Below are positions 25,013 through 34,162 of a stretch of DNA of 64,000 nt, piece by piece. Under the pieces are notes generated by a model. It ran no database searches. It saw nothing but the letters and a program-made list of their open reading frames with translations, and was not told the DNA's origin. Source of the stretch: Porphyrobacter sp. (GTDB lineage Bacteria > Pseudomonadota > Alphaproteobacteria > Sphingomonadales > Sphingomonadaceae); assembly GCA_017744315.1 (NCBI GenBank), contig JAGIBN010000002.1, forward strand, positions 124,001 through 188,000, given 5' to 3'. A program made the translations under genes and the position numbers. Positions within the stretch are counted from its first letter, which is position 1; the number at the start of each line of letters is the position of its first letter.

Positions 25013-25621
25013 ATGATGCTGACCCTGCCCAACTTGCTCACCTTGTCGAGAATCGTGGCGCTGCCGCTGCTTGGTTTCCTGTTGTGGTGGCCCAATTGGC
25101 AGGTTGGCTATGCACTGGCCTTCGCCCTTTACTGCCTAATGGCCATCACCGACTATTTCGACGGCTATCTCGCGCGATCGAGCGGTGCCGTTTCGAAGCT
25201 CGGTATCTTCCTCGATCCGATCGCTGACAAGATCATGGTGGCGGTCGTCATACTTGTCTTGACCGCTCAGGGATATCTCCGCGGCCCGCTCGTCGGTGAC
25301 ATGCACGTCATTGCCGGCCTCATCATCCTTGTGCGGGAGATCGCAGTTTCAGGGCTTCGCGAGTTTCTCGGCGGGCTGCAGGTTTCAGTGCCGGTATCCA
25401 AGCTCGCCAAGTGGAAGACGACGTTCCAGCTCGTCGCGCTCGGGGCGTTGATCCTGGGTGGGGCGGTCCACGGCCAGCCTTGCGATGCAGCGGGATTTTG
25501 CGAAGCGCCGAGAGAACAATGGATCCACGTGGTCGGCCTTGCGAGCTTGTGGGGAGCGGCGATCCTCACGCTGATTACCGGATGGGATTATCTGCGGGTT
25601 GGCATCAAGCACATGGATTGA
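25013..25621 (+). CDS. pgsA: CDP-diacylglycerol-glycerol-3-phosphate 3-phosphatidyltransferase
   Basis: PgsA makes phosphatidylglycerophosphate at the inner membrane, the committed step to phosphatidylglycerol and cardiolipin. The 202-aa protein has the CDP-alcohol phosphotransferase motif DYFDGYLAR...G...LDPIADK with its aspartates, and several membrane spans. MMLTLPNLLTLSRI fits the family start, so the upstream in-frame extension is rejected. The 214 bases downstream, up to the convergent oxyR, contain GC-rich dyads but no gene I can support. Confidence 0.93.
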   Translation: MMLTLPNLLTLSRIVALPLLGFLLWWPNWQVGYALAFALYCLMAITDYFDGYLARSSGAVSKLGIFLDPIADKIMVAVVILVLTAQGYLRGPLVGDMHVIAGLIILVREIAVSGLREFLGGLQVSVPVSKLAKWKTTFQLVALGALILGGAVHGQPCDAAGFCEAPREQWIHVVGLASLWGAAILTLITGWDYLRVGIKHMD

Positions 25622-25835
25622 GGCCGCGGGCCCATCGGCGAAGAAGTTGACGCGTTCCGGAAAGCGGGAACGTCTCAAACCGGGCAGATGGCGCCATCCC
25701 GGAACCAGCGAGCGCGGAGGTACCGGGACCGGAGGGAAAGCCCTTCGGGTCGCTCAGCTAGCTGGATGTTCGGCTCGGTTTCCCGCCGAACTCCCGGTTT
25801 CCGCGCTCACCGATACCCTTTACGCCCTGCGGCGT

Positions 25836-26732
25836 TCAACCCGCCCGAAGTTCCTGAGCGAGCAGCCGGAATTCCTCGGCGCGCGGGCTATTCTTACGCC
25901 AGATCAGCGCAATTTCCCGGCTCGCCTTGCGGGCCTTGAGAGGGCGCGCGATCACGTTGGTATCGTGAAGGATGCCCGCGTCGATCGCCATTTCGGGCAA
26001 CATCGTCATGCCCAGGCCATTGTCGACCATCTGCACCAGCGTGTGCAGGCTCGTGCCGATCATCGTCGCCGAGGCACGTAGCTCTGGCCGGTTGCAGGCG
26101 GAAAGTGCGTGCTCCTTCAGGCAGTGCCCGTCCTCGAGCAGCAGCAGGTGCGTCTCATCGATCATCGCCGGAGGAATCGATTCGGGCGGATCGCGCGGCT
26201 CATCCTTGGGAAAGGCGACGAACAGGCGATCGTCAGCGATGTGAGCCTTGTCGACCTCGCCGGTGGCGAAGGGCAGGGCGAGCAGCACGCAATCGGCACG
26301 ACCGTGATGCAGCGACTCGACGGCATCACCGCTGGTTTCCTCGCGCAGGAACAGCCGTAGGTTTGGACGCTCCTTGCGCAAGCGCGGAAGGATGCGGGGA
26401 AGAAAGAACGGCGCGATGGTCGGGATCACGCTCATGCGCAATTCGCCCTGAAGGGGCTTTCCCGAGGCCTGGACCAGATCGCTCAGTTCCTCGGCCTCGC
26501 GAAGCAAGCGGTGAGCCTTGGCCACGACCGCGTTACCGAGCGGCGTGAAGCGAACGACTCGCCGGCTGCGTTCAACCAGCGTGACCCCCAGAAGCGATTC
26601 GAGCTCGCGTATCCCCGCCGACAATGTCGACTGCGAAACGAAGCTGGCCTTCGCGGCCTGGCCGAAGTGGCCATGCTCGTGAAGGGCAACGAGGTATTGC
26701 AGTTGCTTGATGGTGGGGAGGTAAGTGCTCAC
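25836..26732 (-). CDS. oxyR: LysR-family peroxide sensor OxyR
   Basis: OxyR activates catalase and other peroxide-defence genes after forming an internal disulfide. The 298-aa protein has an N-terminal winged-helix domain (residues 5-65) and a C-terminal sensor domain with Cys204 and Cys213 in DGHCLKEHALSAC, matching the redox pair Cys199/Cys208 of E. coli OxyR. The ATG overlaps the rnd stop by four bases, so it is transcribed with RNase D rather than divergent from a catalase gene, which is a more common position. Confidence 0.9.
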   Translation of the reverse strand: MSTYLPTIKQLQYLVALHEHGHFGQAAKASFVSQSTLSAGIRELESLLGVTLVERSRRVVRFTPLGNAVVAKAHRLLREAEELSDLVQASGKPLQGELRMSVIPTIAPFFLPRILPRLRKERPNLRLFLREETSGDAVESLHHGRADCVLLALPFATGEVDKAHIADDRLFVAFPKDEPRDPPESIPPAMIDETHLLLLEDGHCLKEHALSACNRPELRASATMIGTSLHTLVQMVDNGLGMTMLPEMAIDAGILHDTNVIARPLKARKASREIALIWRKNSPRAEEFRLLAQELRAG

Positions 26733-27955
26733 TCGGCCGCCTGCGACTCCGCTCCGTCAGCCGGTCCCTCGGGCTCAACTGTCTCCCCGGCCTCGTCGAT
26801 TCGCGTCATCTTGAGGCGGCCGTGCTCAACGCCGAATCCAAGGCGACCTTCGACCAACTCCAGAGCATCGCGCCCGAATACCTCGTAACGCCATCCTTCG
26901 AGCACGGGCAGATTGCGCACCCCGGCAGCGAGCGCTTCAAGCTCGTCAGATCGGGTCAGCAAGCGCGCAGCGACGTCGATCTCGCGAGTGCGGATCTTGA
27001 GCAGTAGCTTGAGGAGATCCGCGACCAGCGCGCCTTCCTTGCCCAGCGGCGCGCCGCGCTTGGGCTTATCAGGCATCTCGTCGGCCGGCAGAGGCTCGAC
27101 GTCGCGCAGGACGCGCATGAGGCGCTTGCCGATGTCGTTGTCCTTCCACGCCTGGCTGAGCCCGCGGACTTTGGCCAGGTCTTCCTGCTTGCCCGGAGGG
27201 TGGCTGGCGAGATCCGCGAGCGTCTCGTCGCGCATGATCCGTCCGCGCGGAATGTCCTTGGCCTGCGCTTCGGTTTCTCGCCACGCGGCCAAGGCCTTCA
27301 GCCGCCCAAGTACCAGCGCGTTGCGGCTAGGGGCACGGATGCGGTGCCAGGCGGTGTCGAGATCGTTGGCGTAGTTCGATGGATCGGCCAGCTTTTCCAT
27401 CTCGGCGTTGAGCCACTCGCCACGCCCGGTCTTGATCAGCTTCTTGAGGATCTTGGGGAAGATCTTCGCGAGATAGGTCACGTCGCCGATGGCGTATTCG
27501 ATCTGCCGCTCAGTCAGCGGGCGACGGCTCCAGTCGGTGAAGCGCGCGCCCTTGTCGATCGTCTTGCCGATCCAAGATTCGACCAGGTTGGCATAACCGA
27601 TCTGCTCCGACTGGCTGACCGCCATCATGGCGATCTGCGTGTCGAAGATGGGGTGGGGCGTCCTGCCGGTCAGGTTGTAGATGATCTCTACATCCTGACC
27701 ACCGGCGTGGAAGACTTTCAGAACGTCTTCATTGTTCGTGAGAAGCTCGAGCAGCGGCGACAGATCGATTCCACTGGCAAGCGGATCAATCGCGGCGGCT
27801 TCTTCCTCGTTGCCGATCTGCACCAGGCACAGCAGCGGGTAGAACGTGTTCTCCCGCATGAATTCGGTATCGACAGCGACGAAGTCCGACTTTGCCAAGC
27901 GCGTGCAGAGGTCCGCCAGTTCCTCTGTGGTCGTTATGAGCGGGTGTATTTTCAT
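26729..27955 (-). CDS. rnd: Ribonuclease D
   Basis: RNase D trims tRNA 3' ends. The 408-aa protein has a DEDD exonuclease domain with Asp29 and Glu31 (AVDTEFMRE), the second motif around FHAGGQDVEI and the third YAIGDVTYL, followed by an HRDC domain. The start MKIHPLITT (27955) is the family start; a frame reading 20 codons further upstream is rejected. It is the first gene of rnd-oxyR. Confidence 0.93.
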   Translation of the reverse strand: MKIHPLITTTEELADLCTRLAKSDFVAVDTEFMRENTFYPLLCLVQIGNEEEAAAIDPLASGIDLSPLLELLTNNEDVLKVFHAGGQDVEIIYNLTGRTPHPIFDTQIAMMAVSQSEQIGYANLVESWIGKTIDKGARFTDWSRRPLTERQIEYAIGDVTYLAKIFPKILKKLIKTGRGEWLNAEMEKLADPSNYANDLDTAWHRIRAPSRNALVLGRLKALAAWRETEAQAKDIPRGRIMRDETLADLASHPPGKQEDLAKVRGLSQAWKDNDIGKRLMRVLRDVEPLPADEMPDKPKRGAPLGKEGALVADLLKLLLKIRTREIDVAARLLTRSDELEALAAGVRNLPVLEGWRYEVFGRDALELVEGRLGFGVEHGRLKMTRIDEAGETVEPEGPADGAESQAAE

Positions 27956-27997
27956 CGTGACTTTTCTATAGGGCCCGGATGATGCCGGGCGGGACGC

Positions 27998-28026
27998 TTG
28001 ACAAACTGGGCTCAACCCCCGTTAGC
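27998..28026 (+). promoter_or_regulatory. Possible housekeeping promoter for aspS
   Basis: A perfect TTGACA (27998-28003), a 17-base spacer and GTTAGC (28021-28026) lie about 45 bases before the aspS ATG. The -10 match to TATAAT is poor, so this is tentative. Confidence 0.35.
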
Positions 28027-28071
28027 GCCGGCTCCTTAGCCCCATAGACTGCAAGAACGGAAGAGTCAGCG

Positions 28072-29880
28072 ATGCATGCCTATCGTACCCACAATTGTGC
28101 CGGACTAGACGCCGGAAATGTCGGGGAAACCGTCCGACTGTCGGGTTGGGTGCATCGCAAGCGCGACCACGGCGGCGTGTTGTTCGTCGATTTGCGCGAC
28201 CATTATGGAATCACCCAGATCGTAACCGACGCAGATTCGCCGGCGCTTGAAGTGCTTGATGGCCTGCGCGCGGAAAGCGTCGTCACCATCGACGGGACGG
28301 TCAAGGCGCGCGCCGAAGGCACCGCCAATCCGAATCTGCCGACCGGGGCGATCGAGGTCTATGCCCGCGCCGTGACGGTACAAAGCCGGGCTGACGAACT
28401 GCCCCTGCCGGTGGCGGGTGAGCAGGACTATCCTGAAGAAATCCGCCTCAAGTATCGCTTCGTCGATCTGCGCCGCGAATCGATGCACCGGAACATCATG
28501 CTGCGCAGCCAAGTCATCGCCAGCCTGCGCCGGCGGATGATCGACCAGGGCTTCAACGAATTCCAGACCCCGATTCTCGGCGCTTCGAGCCCCGAAGGCG
28601 CGCGCGACTATCTGGTGCCGAGCCGCCTGCACCCCGGTACCTTCTACGCGCTCCCGCAGGCGCCGCAGATGTTCAAGCAGCTTCTGATGGTCGCCGGGTT
28701 CGACCGCTACTTCCAGATCGCCCCGTGCTTCCGCGATGAGGACCTGCGCGCCGACCGCTCGCCGGAGTTCTACCAGCTCGACTTCGAAATGAGCTTCGTC
28801 ACCCAGGACGACGTGTTCAACGCGATCGAACCAGTCCTGGCCGGAGTGTTCGCTGAGTTCGCCAACGGCAAGACGGTGACCGCTGCGGGCGAATTTCCGC
28901 GCATCCCCTATCGCGAGTCGATGCTCAAGTACGGCAGCGACAAGCCCGATCTGCGCAACCCGTTGATCATCACCGACGTCTCGCACCACTTCACGCAGTC
29001 GGGCTTCGGCCTGTTTGAGAAGATCGTCGGTTCGGGCGGCATCGTGCGCGCCATCCCGGCGCCGGCGACAGCTGAAAAGAGCCGCAAGTTCTTCGACGAC
29101 ATGAACGACTGGGCCCGGCGCGAAGGCTTCGCCGGCCTCGGTTACGTCACCCGCAAGGGCGGCGAATTCGGCGGCCCGATCGCCAAGAATCACGGGCCGG
29201 AGAACATGGAGAAGCTCTACGCCGAGCTCGGCCTCGGCGCCGGTGATGGCCTGTTCTTCGCTGCCGGCAAGGAAAAGGACGCGGTCAAGCTGGCCGGTGC
29301 TGCGCGCACCCGCGTCGGCGAGGAATTGGAGCTGATCGAGCAGGGCTGCTTCAAGTTCTGCTGGATCGTCGACTTCCCGATGTTCGAATACGACGAAGAG
29401 CAGAAGAAGGTCGATTTCAGCCACAACCCGTTCTCGATGCCGCAGGGCGAGCTTGAGGCGCTGGAGACCCAGGATCCGCTGTCGATCCTCGCCTGGCAGT
29501 ACGACATCGTCTGCAACGGCTACGAGCTCAGTTCGGGCGCGATCCGGAATCACAAGCCGGAGATCATGTACAAGGCGTTTGAGATCGCTGGATATTCGCA
29601 AGCCGAAGTCGACGCGAATTTTTCTGGCATGATCGAAGCCTTTAAGCTCGGCGCGCCGCCGCACGGTGGCTCGGCGCCGGGTATCGATCGCATCGTCATG
29701 CTGCTGGCCGACGAGCCGAACATCCGCGAAGTCATTGCTTTCCCGCTCAACCAGCGGGCGCAGGACCTCATGATGGGGGCTCCGAGCCCGGTCAGCGCGC
29801 GCCAGTTGCGCGACGTGCACGTCCGTCTGGTCGACCCGCCCAAGGCCGCTCCGGTGGAAACTGCCACCGCGGAGAACTAA
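28072..29880 (+). CDS. aspS: Aspartyl-tRNA synthetase
   Basis: The 602-aa bacterial-type enzyme charges tRNA-Asp. It has an N-terminal OB fold ([22 protein letters not shown]), class II motif 2 ([20 protein letters not shown]), a GAD insertion in the middle and motif 3 ([16 protein letters not shown]). Whether it also charges tRNA-Asn depends on whether the genome has gatCAB without asnS, which the window cannot show. Confidence 0.97.
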   Translation: MHAYRTHNCAGLDAGNVGETVRLSGWVHRKRDHGGVLFVDLRDHYGITQIVTDADSPALEVLDGLRAESVVTIDGTVKARAEGTANPNLPTGAIEVYARAVTVQSRADELPLPVAGEQDYPEEIRLKYRFVDLRRESMHRNIMLRSQVIASLRRRMIDQGFNEFQTPILGASSPEGARDYLVPSRLHPGTFYALPQAPQMFKQLLMVAGFDRYFQIAPCFRDEDLRADRSPEFYQLDFEMSFVTQDDVFNAIEPVLAGVFAEFANGKTVTAAGEFPRIPYRESMLKYGSDKPDLRNPLIITDVSHHFTQSGFGLFEKIVGSGGIVRAIPAPATAEKSRKFFDDMNDWARREGFAGLGYVTRKGGEFGGPIAKNHGPENMEKLYAELGLGAGDGLFFAAGKEKDAVKLAGAARTRVGEELELIEQGCFKFCWIVDFPMFEYDEEQKKVDFSHNPFSMPQGELEALETQDPLSILAWQYDIVCNGYELSSGAIRNHKPEIMYKAFEIAGYSQAEVDANFSGMIEAFKLGAPPHGGSAPGIDRIVMLLADEPNIREVIAFPLNQRAQDLMMGAPSPVSARQLRDVHVRLVDPPKAAPVETATAEN

Positions 29881-29970
29881 GGGAACTGAACGCCGGGCAC
29901 TTGCCAGTGCCCGCGCCGTTCATTAGGGCGACAGGAAATTCCAACCCTGCATATTTCGAGAGGGCATTAC

Positions 29971-30207
29971 ATGAGCGACACCGCCGATCGCGTGAAGAAG
30001 ATCGTTGTCGAGCATCTTGGCGTTGAAGAAGACAAGGTCACGCCTGATGCGAGCTTCATCGACGATCTGGGCGCCGACAGCCTCGACATCGTCGAGCTGG
30101 TCATGGCCTTCGAGGAAGAGTTTGGGGTTGAGATCCCTGACGATGCTGCCGAGAAGATCAATACTGTTGGCGACGCCAACAAGTACATCGAAGAGCACAA
30201 GGGATAA
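29971..30207 (+). CDS. acpP: Acyl carrier protein
   Basis: A 78-aa acidic protein carrying growing fatty acyl chains on a 4'-phosphopantetheine attached at Ser37 of [17 protein letters not shown] precedes the ATG. It is followed by fabF, the usual order, with 142 bases between them that include a REP-like palindrome. The 90 bases upstream hold a hairpin, GGGCAC/GTGCCC, without a T-run after aspS. Confidence 0.97.
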   Translation: MSDTADRVKKIVVEHLGVEEDKVTPDASFIDDLGADSLDIVELVMAFEEEFGVEIPDDAAEKINTVGDANKYIEEHKG

Positions 30208-30266
30208 TTATCATCCCTGACGCTGTGAGCCCTGAGGTTTCAAGGGGCGCGCAGCGCAACCCTAAC

Positions 30267-30290
30267 GGGTTCGACAGGCTCAGCCCGAAC
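30267..30290. repeat. REP-like palindromic repeat between acpP and fabF
   Basis: Starting at 30267, GTTCG and CGAAC arms flank ACAGGCTCAGCC, giving an imperfect palindrome with a GGCTCAGCC core. A related copy is at 5474-5494 and a fragment is near 2650. It lies in the 142-base acpP-fabF gap and may act as a structured spacer or attenuator. Confidence 0.5.
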
Positions 30291-30349
30291 AGGGGTTGGG
30301 CCTGTTGCATTTTATGGCGGACGTTCCGCACGGTTTTCGGAGATTAGTT

Positions 30350-31609
30350 ATGCGTCGAGTGGTCGTAACCGGACTGGGGCTAGTGACCCCGCTTGGCAGC
30401 GATGTCGAGACGACCTGGGCGAACATTCTTGCCGGCAAGAGCGGTGCGGGACCGATCACGCACTTCGATGCGTCCGAGTACAAGTGCCAGATCGCCTGCG
30501 AAGTGAAGCCGGCCGATCATGAGTACGGCTTCGATCCCAACAAGCGGGTAGACCACAAGGTCCAGCGCCAGGTCGACCCGTTCATCATCTATGGCCTCGA
30601 CGCCGCCGGTCAGGCGATCGAAGACGCGGGCCTCGAGGACATGGACGAAGCCACCCGCCTGCGCGCGGGCGTGTCGATCGGCTCGGGAATCGGCGGTCTT
30701 CCCGGCATCGAGAGTGAGAGCCTGCTCTTGGCCGAGAAGGGCCCGGGACGCGTGAGCCCACACTTCGTACATGGACGCCTGATCAACCTGATCTCCGGAC
30801 AGGTCAGCATCAAGTACGGCCTCAAGGGCCCGAACCATGCAGTCGTCACCGCCTGTTCGACGGGCGCGCATTCCATCGGTGACGCCGCGCGGATGATCCG
30901 GGACGACGATGCCGACATCATGCTGGCGGGCGGCGCCGAAGCGACCATTTGTCCGATCGGCATCGCCGGCTTCGCCCAGGCACGCGCGCTCAACATGTCC
31001 TACAACGACCGCCCCGAGCAGGCGAGCCGTCCCTATGACCGCGACCGCGACGGTTTCGTCATGGGCGAGGGCGCTGGTGTCGTCGTGCTCGAGGAATACG
31101 AGCACGCCAAGGCGCGAGGCGCAAAGATCTATGCCGAAGTCGTGGGCTATGGCCTTTCGGGCGACGCCTATCACGTGACCGCGCCCGATCCCGAGATGGA
31201 CGGCGCGTTCCGTTCGATGAGCGCAGCGCTGAAGAAGGCTGGCATGACCCCGGCCGACATCGACTACATCAACGCCCACGGCACTTCGACCATGGCCGAC
31301 ACCATCGAACTGGGCGCGGTGAAGCGCCTGTTCGGGCCGGAGATGGCTAACGTTTCGATGAGCTCTACGAAGTCCGCCATCGGTCACTTGTTGGGCGGCG
31401 CAGGTGCGGTCGAATCGATCTTCTGCATTCTCGCCATTCGCGACCAGATCGTGCCGCCGACGCTCAATCTCGACAATCCGGACGAGGGCACCGAAGGGGC
31501 CGACCTGGTTCCGCACGTCGCCAAGAAGCGTAAGGTGCGCGCGGCGCTCAACAACAGCTTCGGCTTTGGTGGCACGAACGCCAGCCTCATTGTGAAGAGC
31601 GTCGACTAG
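30350..31609 (+). CDS. fabF: 3-oxoacyl-[acyl-carrier-protein] synthase II
   Basis: FabF condenses acyl-ACP with malonyl-ACP. The 419-aa protein has the catalytic triad: Cys169 in VVTACSTGAHS, a histidine in NAHGTST and a second in AIGHLLGGAGA. The start MRRVVVTGLG at 30350 is the family start, so an in-frame upstream reading from 30296 is rejected. mltG follows after eight bases. Confidence 0.97.
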   Translation: MRRVVVTGLGLVTPLGSDVETTWANILAGKSGAGPITHFDASEYKCQIACEVKPADHEYGFDPNKRVDHKVQRQVDPFIIYGLDAAGQAIEDAGLEDMDEATRLRAGVSIGSGIGGLPGIESESLLLAEKGPGRVSPHFVHGRLINLISGQVSIKYGLKGPNHAVVTACSTGAHSIGDAARMIRDDDADIMLAGGAEATICPIGIAGFAQARALNMSYNDRPEQASRPYDRDRDGFVMGEGAGVVVLEEYEHAKARGAKIYAEVVGYGLSGDAYHVTAPDPEMDGAFRSMSAALKKAGMTPADIDYINAHGTSTMADTIELGAVKRLFGPEMANVSMSSTKSAIGHLLGGAGAVESIFCILAIRDQIVPPTLNLDNPDEGTEGADLVPHVAKKRKVRAALNNSFGFGGTNASLIVKSVD

Positions 31610-31617
31610 AGCCGGCG

Positions 31618-32589
31618 ATGGGCCGCAAAGGTTGCCTTGTTGCCGTAGTCCTCGGCGCGCTGTTGATTGGCATTGCCGCAGCTTCGACATGGGGCTGGTG
31701 GGGTGCGTCAAAGATCGGTGAGGACACGACATTCGTGGTCCCCTCCGGCTCTTCGGTCACTTCGGTTGCGGCCAAGCTGGAAGAGGAAGGCCTGATCGCG
31801 TCGAGCGAATCCTTCCTCCTCTGGGCAAAGTTCCTCGGCAGCGGCGATCCTATCAAGGCGGGTGAATTCCTCCTGCCTGCCGGATCGAGCGGGGCGGACA
31901 TCCTCGATATCTTTCAGCATGGCGAAGTCATCCGCCGCTACGTGACCATACCCGAAGGCATGCCTTCGATCCTTGTGTTCGAGAGGTTGAAGGCCGAGTC
32001 CTTGCTGACCGGCGCGATTCCGGTCCCGGACGAGGGTTCGGTGCTCCCCGAAAGCTACGACTTTGAGCGTGGCGAGGCGAGGACGGCGGTACTGGCGCGC
32101 ATGCAAAAGGCAATGCGGGATACCGTTGCCGAACTCTGGCCCAAGCGGGCACCGGGTATCGCGGTGAAGACTCCTGAAGAAGCCGTGATCCTCGCCTCGA
32201 TCGTGGAGAAGGAAACCGGCAAGGACAGCGAGCGGCGCATGGTCGCTGGGCTCTATTCCAACCGCCTGAGGCAGGGGATGATGCTGCAGGCCGATCCGAC
32301 GATCATCTACCCGATCACCAAGGGCAAGCCGCTCGGCCGCCGGATCAGGCAGTCCGAAATCTCCGACGTGAACGACTACAACACCTATTCGATGGTCGGT
32401 CTGCCGCAGGGACCGATCACCAATCCGGGCAGGGCATCGATAGAGGCCGTGCTCAACCCCGCCGACACCGACGCGCTTTACATGGTCGCCGACGGTACTG
32501 GCGGACACGCTTTCGCGAGCACCTTGGCCGAGCACAACGCCAACGTAGCAAAATGGTTCGCAATCCGCCGCGCGCGCGGGGAGATGTAG
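31618..32589 (+). CDS. mltG: Endolytic peptidoglycan transglycosylase MltG
   Basis: MltG cuts nascent glycan strands in the inner-membrane periplasmic face and sets strand length. The 323-aa protein has one N-terminal membrane anchor (residues 8-30), a LysM-like region (TTFVVPSGSSVTSVA) and the YceG catalytic domain with Glu197 in ASIVEKETG, plus LQADPTIIYP and GLPQGPITNPG. It lies directly after fabF, a frequent pairing in this class. Confidence 0.95.
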   Translation: MGRKGCLVAVVLGALLIGIAAASTWGWWGASKIGEDTTFVVPSGSSVTSVAAKLEEEGLIASSESFLLWAKFLGSGDPIKAGEFLLPAGSSGADILDIFQHGEVIRRYVTIPEGMPSILVFERLKAESLLTGAIPVPDEGSVLPESYDFERGEARTAVLARMQKAMRDTVAELWPKRAPGIAVKTPEEAVILASIVEKETGKDSERRMVAGLYSNRLRQGMMLQADPTIIYPITKGKPLGRRIRQSEISDVNDYNTYSMVGLPQGPITNPGRASIEAVLNPADTDALYMVADGTGGHAFASTLAEHNANVAKWFAIRRARGEM

Positions 32590-33119
32590 CGACGGCGCGG
32601 CCCCAGTCCGCTGGTGGAGCGCCGCTAATAGTAACGGCAGTCCTGCCAGGCGAAGTCCAGTCGTTCGCGGACAAGCTCCGCCGTCAGCACTATCCTCCCG
32701 ACCGCAATCAGGTCGCCGCGCACGTCACCCTGTTCCACTCCCTGCCCCCATCAAGTGAGGCTGAGGTGCGTGTGCTGCTGAAGTCGTGCACGCAGAACCA
32801 ACCGCCACTTCAGGCGCAAGTTTGCGGCATCTTGAGATTTTCCGGAGGGACGGCGCTGGAAATCAAGTCCCCGCAATTGCAGTCCTTGCGCGAGGAGATT
32901 GCAGAGCACCTGCACGGACTGCTCAGCGCGCAGGATTCGGGTGTTCCAAAGCTTCACATTACGATCCAGAACAAGGTTACCTCGAGGGAGGCGAGGAGCC
33001 TTCAGATCGAGCTCGAAAGCGAGTTCCGCCCAAGGAATTTCGTCGTAGTGGGCTTGGCTCTGCACGCTTGGAGAGGCGGTCCGTGGGATCTCTTGAAAAC
33101 TTGGTCATTCCGCGGTTGA
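32553..33119 (+). CDS. 2'-5' RNA ligase-family 2H phosphoesterase
   Basis: This 188-aa protein has both histidine motifs of the 2H superfamily, HVTLF and HITIQ, about 90 residues apart. Members open or join 2'-5' or cyclic phosphodiesters in RNA or nucleotides; the substrate here is unknown. The only usable start overlaps the last 37 bases of mltG in another frame, so it is probably cotranscribed. tRNA-Met follows 66 bases downstream. Confidence 0.8.
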   Translation: MVRNPPRARGDVATARPQSAGGAPLIVTAVLPGEVQSFADKLRRQHYPPDRNQVAAHVTLFHSLPPSSEAEVRVLLKSCTQNQPPLQAQVCGILRFSGGTALEIKSPQLQSLREEIAEHLHGLLSAQDSGVPKLHITIQNKVTSREARSLQIELESEFRPRNFVVVGLALHAWRGGPWDLLKTWSFRG

Positions 33120-33185
33120 CCGCGCGGCAGGTCGGCCCTAAATGCGCCGCCTTGCCGCGGTTCTGCCGCGACCGAAAGCCCTTGG

Positions 33186-33262
33186 GGCGGAGTAGCTCAG
33201 CCGGTTAGAGCAGCGGAATCATAATCCGCGTGTCGGGGGTTCGAGTCCCTCCTCCGCTACCA
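33186..33262 (+). tRNA. tRNA-Met (CAT anticodon, elongator type)
   Basis: The acceptor stem GGCGGAG/CTCCGCT has one G-T pair at the end. The D arm is GCTC...GAGC, the anticodon stem GCGGA/TCCGC closes ATCATAA with CAT at 33220-33222, the T arm contains GGTTCGAGTCC, and CCA is encoded. The sequence resembles alphaproteobacterial elongator tRNA-Met. A tRNA-Ile2 that receives lysidine at C34 also reads CAT in DNA and is less likely. The following 218 bases to the next gene show nothing I can name. Confidence 0.88.
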
Positions 33263-33480
33263 CTGTTTTTTCAGCATTTTCGCGTGGTTTAACGCGCCAG
33301 AAACGGCGTGCTCGATGATCGGGCGCATCTGAGCGTCATTGCCGTCGAGAAGTGAGCCGTCAGTAGTCGCGTTCCTGCTTGTGGAGTGGCGTTGCCAAGC
33401 GCACCAATTTGCGGCAAAACATCGGTCAATGAGGCACTTCGACCCGCGAAAACAGCCGCTCCAGCCCGTACGCTGAGCGC

Positions 33481-34002
33481 ATGAGTGAGGCATCACCGCC
33501 GTTGGCCCAGCGCTGGGCGTCTAGCTTGCTCGCGCATCTGATCAATTCAGCACAGCAGCTTCCGATCTGGCCGATGCGCCTGCGCGCGCGGATCGCTGCG
33601 CTCCAAGGTCACCGCATTTCGCGAGAGACTGCCTTCGCTCCGGGGGTATTCCTCGATGGCACCATGCTGGTGACCGAAGGCACCGTGTCGATAAACACGC
33701 GCTCGTTCATCAATGCTACGGCACCAATCCGTATCGAGGATGGAGTGAGGATCGGTTGCGAAGTCTCGCTCATCACTACAACTCACAAGCTCGGCGGCTC
33801 CGACGTTCGTGCGGGCGACGTAGTTTACCGTCCGATCACAATTGGTCGAGGGACATGGGTTGGAGCTCGAGCGACCGTCTTGCCGGGCGTAACGATTGCT
33901 CCGGGCTGTGTGATTGCGGCGGGTGCAGTTGTGACCGAGAGCACCGAGCCCAACGGTCTCTATGCAGGCGTTCCGGCTAAGCGAGTGAGAGACTTCCACT
34001 AG
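33481..34002 (+). CDS. Hexapeptide-repeat acetyltransferase (maa/nodL-like)
   Basis: The 173-aa protein has left-handed beta-helix repeats (IRIEDGVRIGCEVSLITTTHKLG, ITIGRGTWVGARATVLPGVTIAPGCVIAAGAVV) and the end motif GLYAGVPAKRVRDF, as in maltose and nodulation O-acetyltransferases. It probably transfers an acetyl group to a sugar, perhaps a polysaccharide precursor. The acceptor is unknown. It stands alone on the plus strand; the 160 bases downstream hold only a weak GCCCTT/AAGGGC dyad at 34153-34170. Confidence 0.83.
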   Translation: MSEASPPLAQRWASSLLAHLINSAQQLPIWPMRLRARIAALQGHRISRETAFAPGVFLDGTMLVTEGTVSINTRSFINATAPIRIEDGVRIGCEVSLITTTHKLGGSDVRAGDVVYRPITIGRGTWVGARATVLPGVTIAPGCVIAAGAVVTESTEPNGLYAGVPAKRVRDFH

Positions 34003-34162
34003 GGACCATCTGCACAGACATTGGACCGGACCGGGCTGCGAGCACGCTTAGCATGCGCCATGGACCGCCCGCGATATCGAAGCCGAGAGCCAGCGCGCAA
34101 CACGTTCCATCGCTTCAACAGACTGTCCATGATCTGCGACGCGTCTAGCTGCGCCCTTCTCG

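Noticed and set aside
25622-25835. GC-rich dyads between pgsA and oxyR as a possible structured RNA
   Set aside because: No known SRP, tmRNA or 6S motif is visible and the dyads lack a T-run; high GC alone explains them.
28105-29820. 571-aa minus-strand frame opposite aspS
   Set aside because: It is the shadow of a clearly conserved gene, a normal effect of high GC. The protein has no recognisable family.
30380-31732. 450-aa minus-strand frame opposite fabF
   Set aside because: The catalytic motifs of fabF on the plus strand leave no room for a second gene.
33186-33262. tRNA-Ile2 reading of the CAT anticodon
   Set aside because: The body resembles elongator tRNA-Met. A decisive test would be identity with known alphaproteobacterial tRNA sets, which I cannot run.
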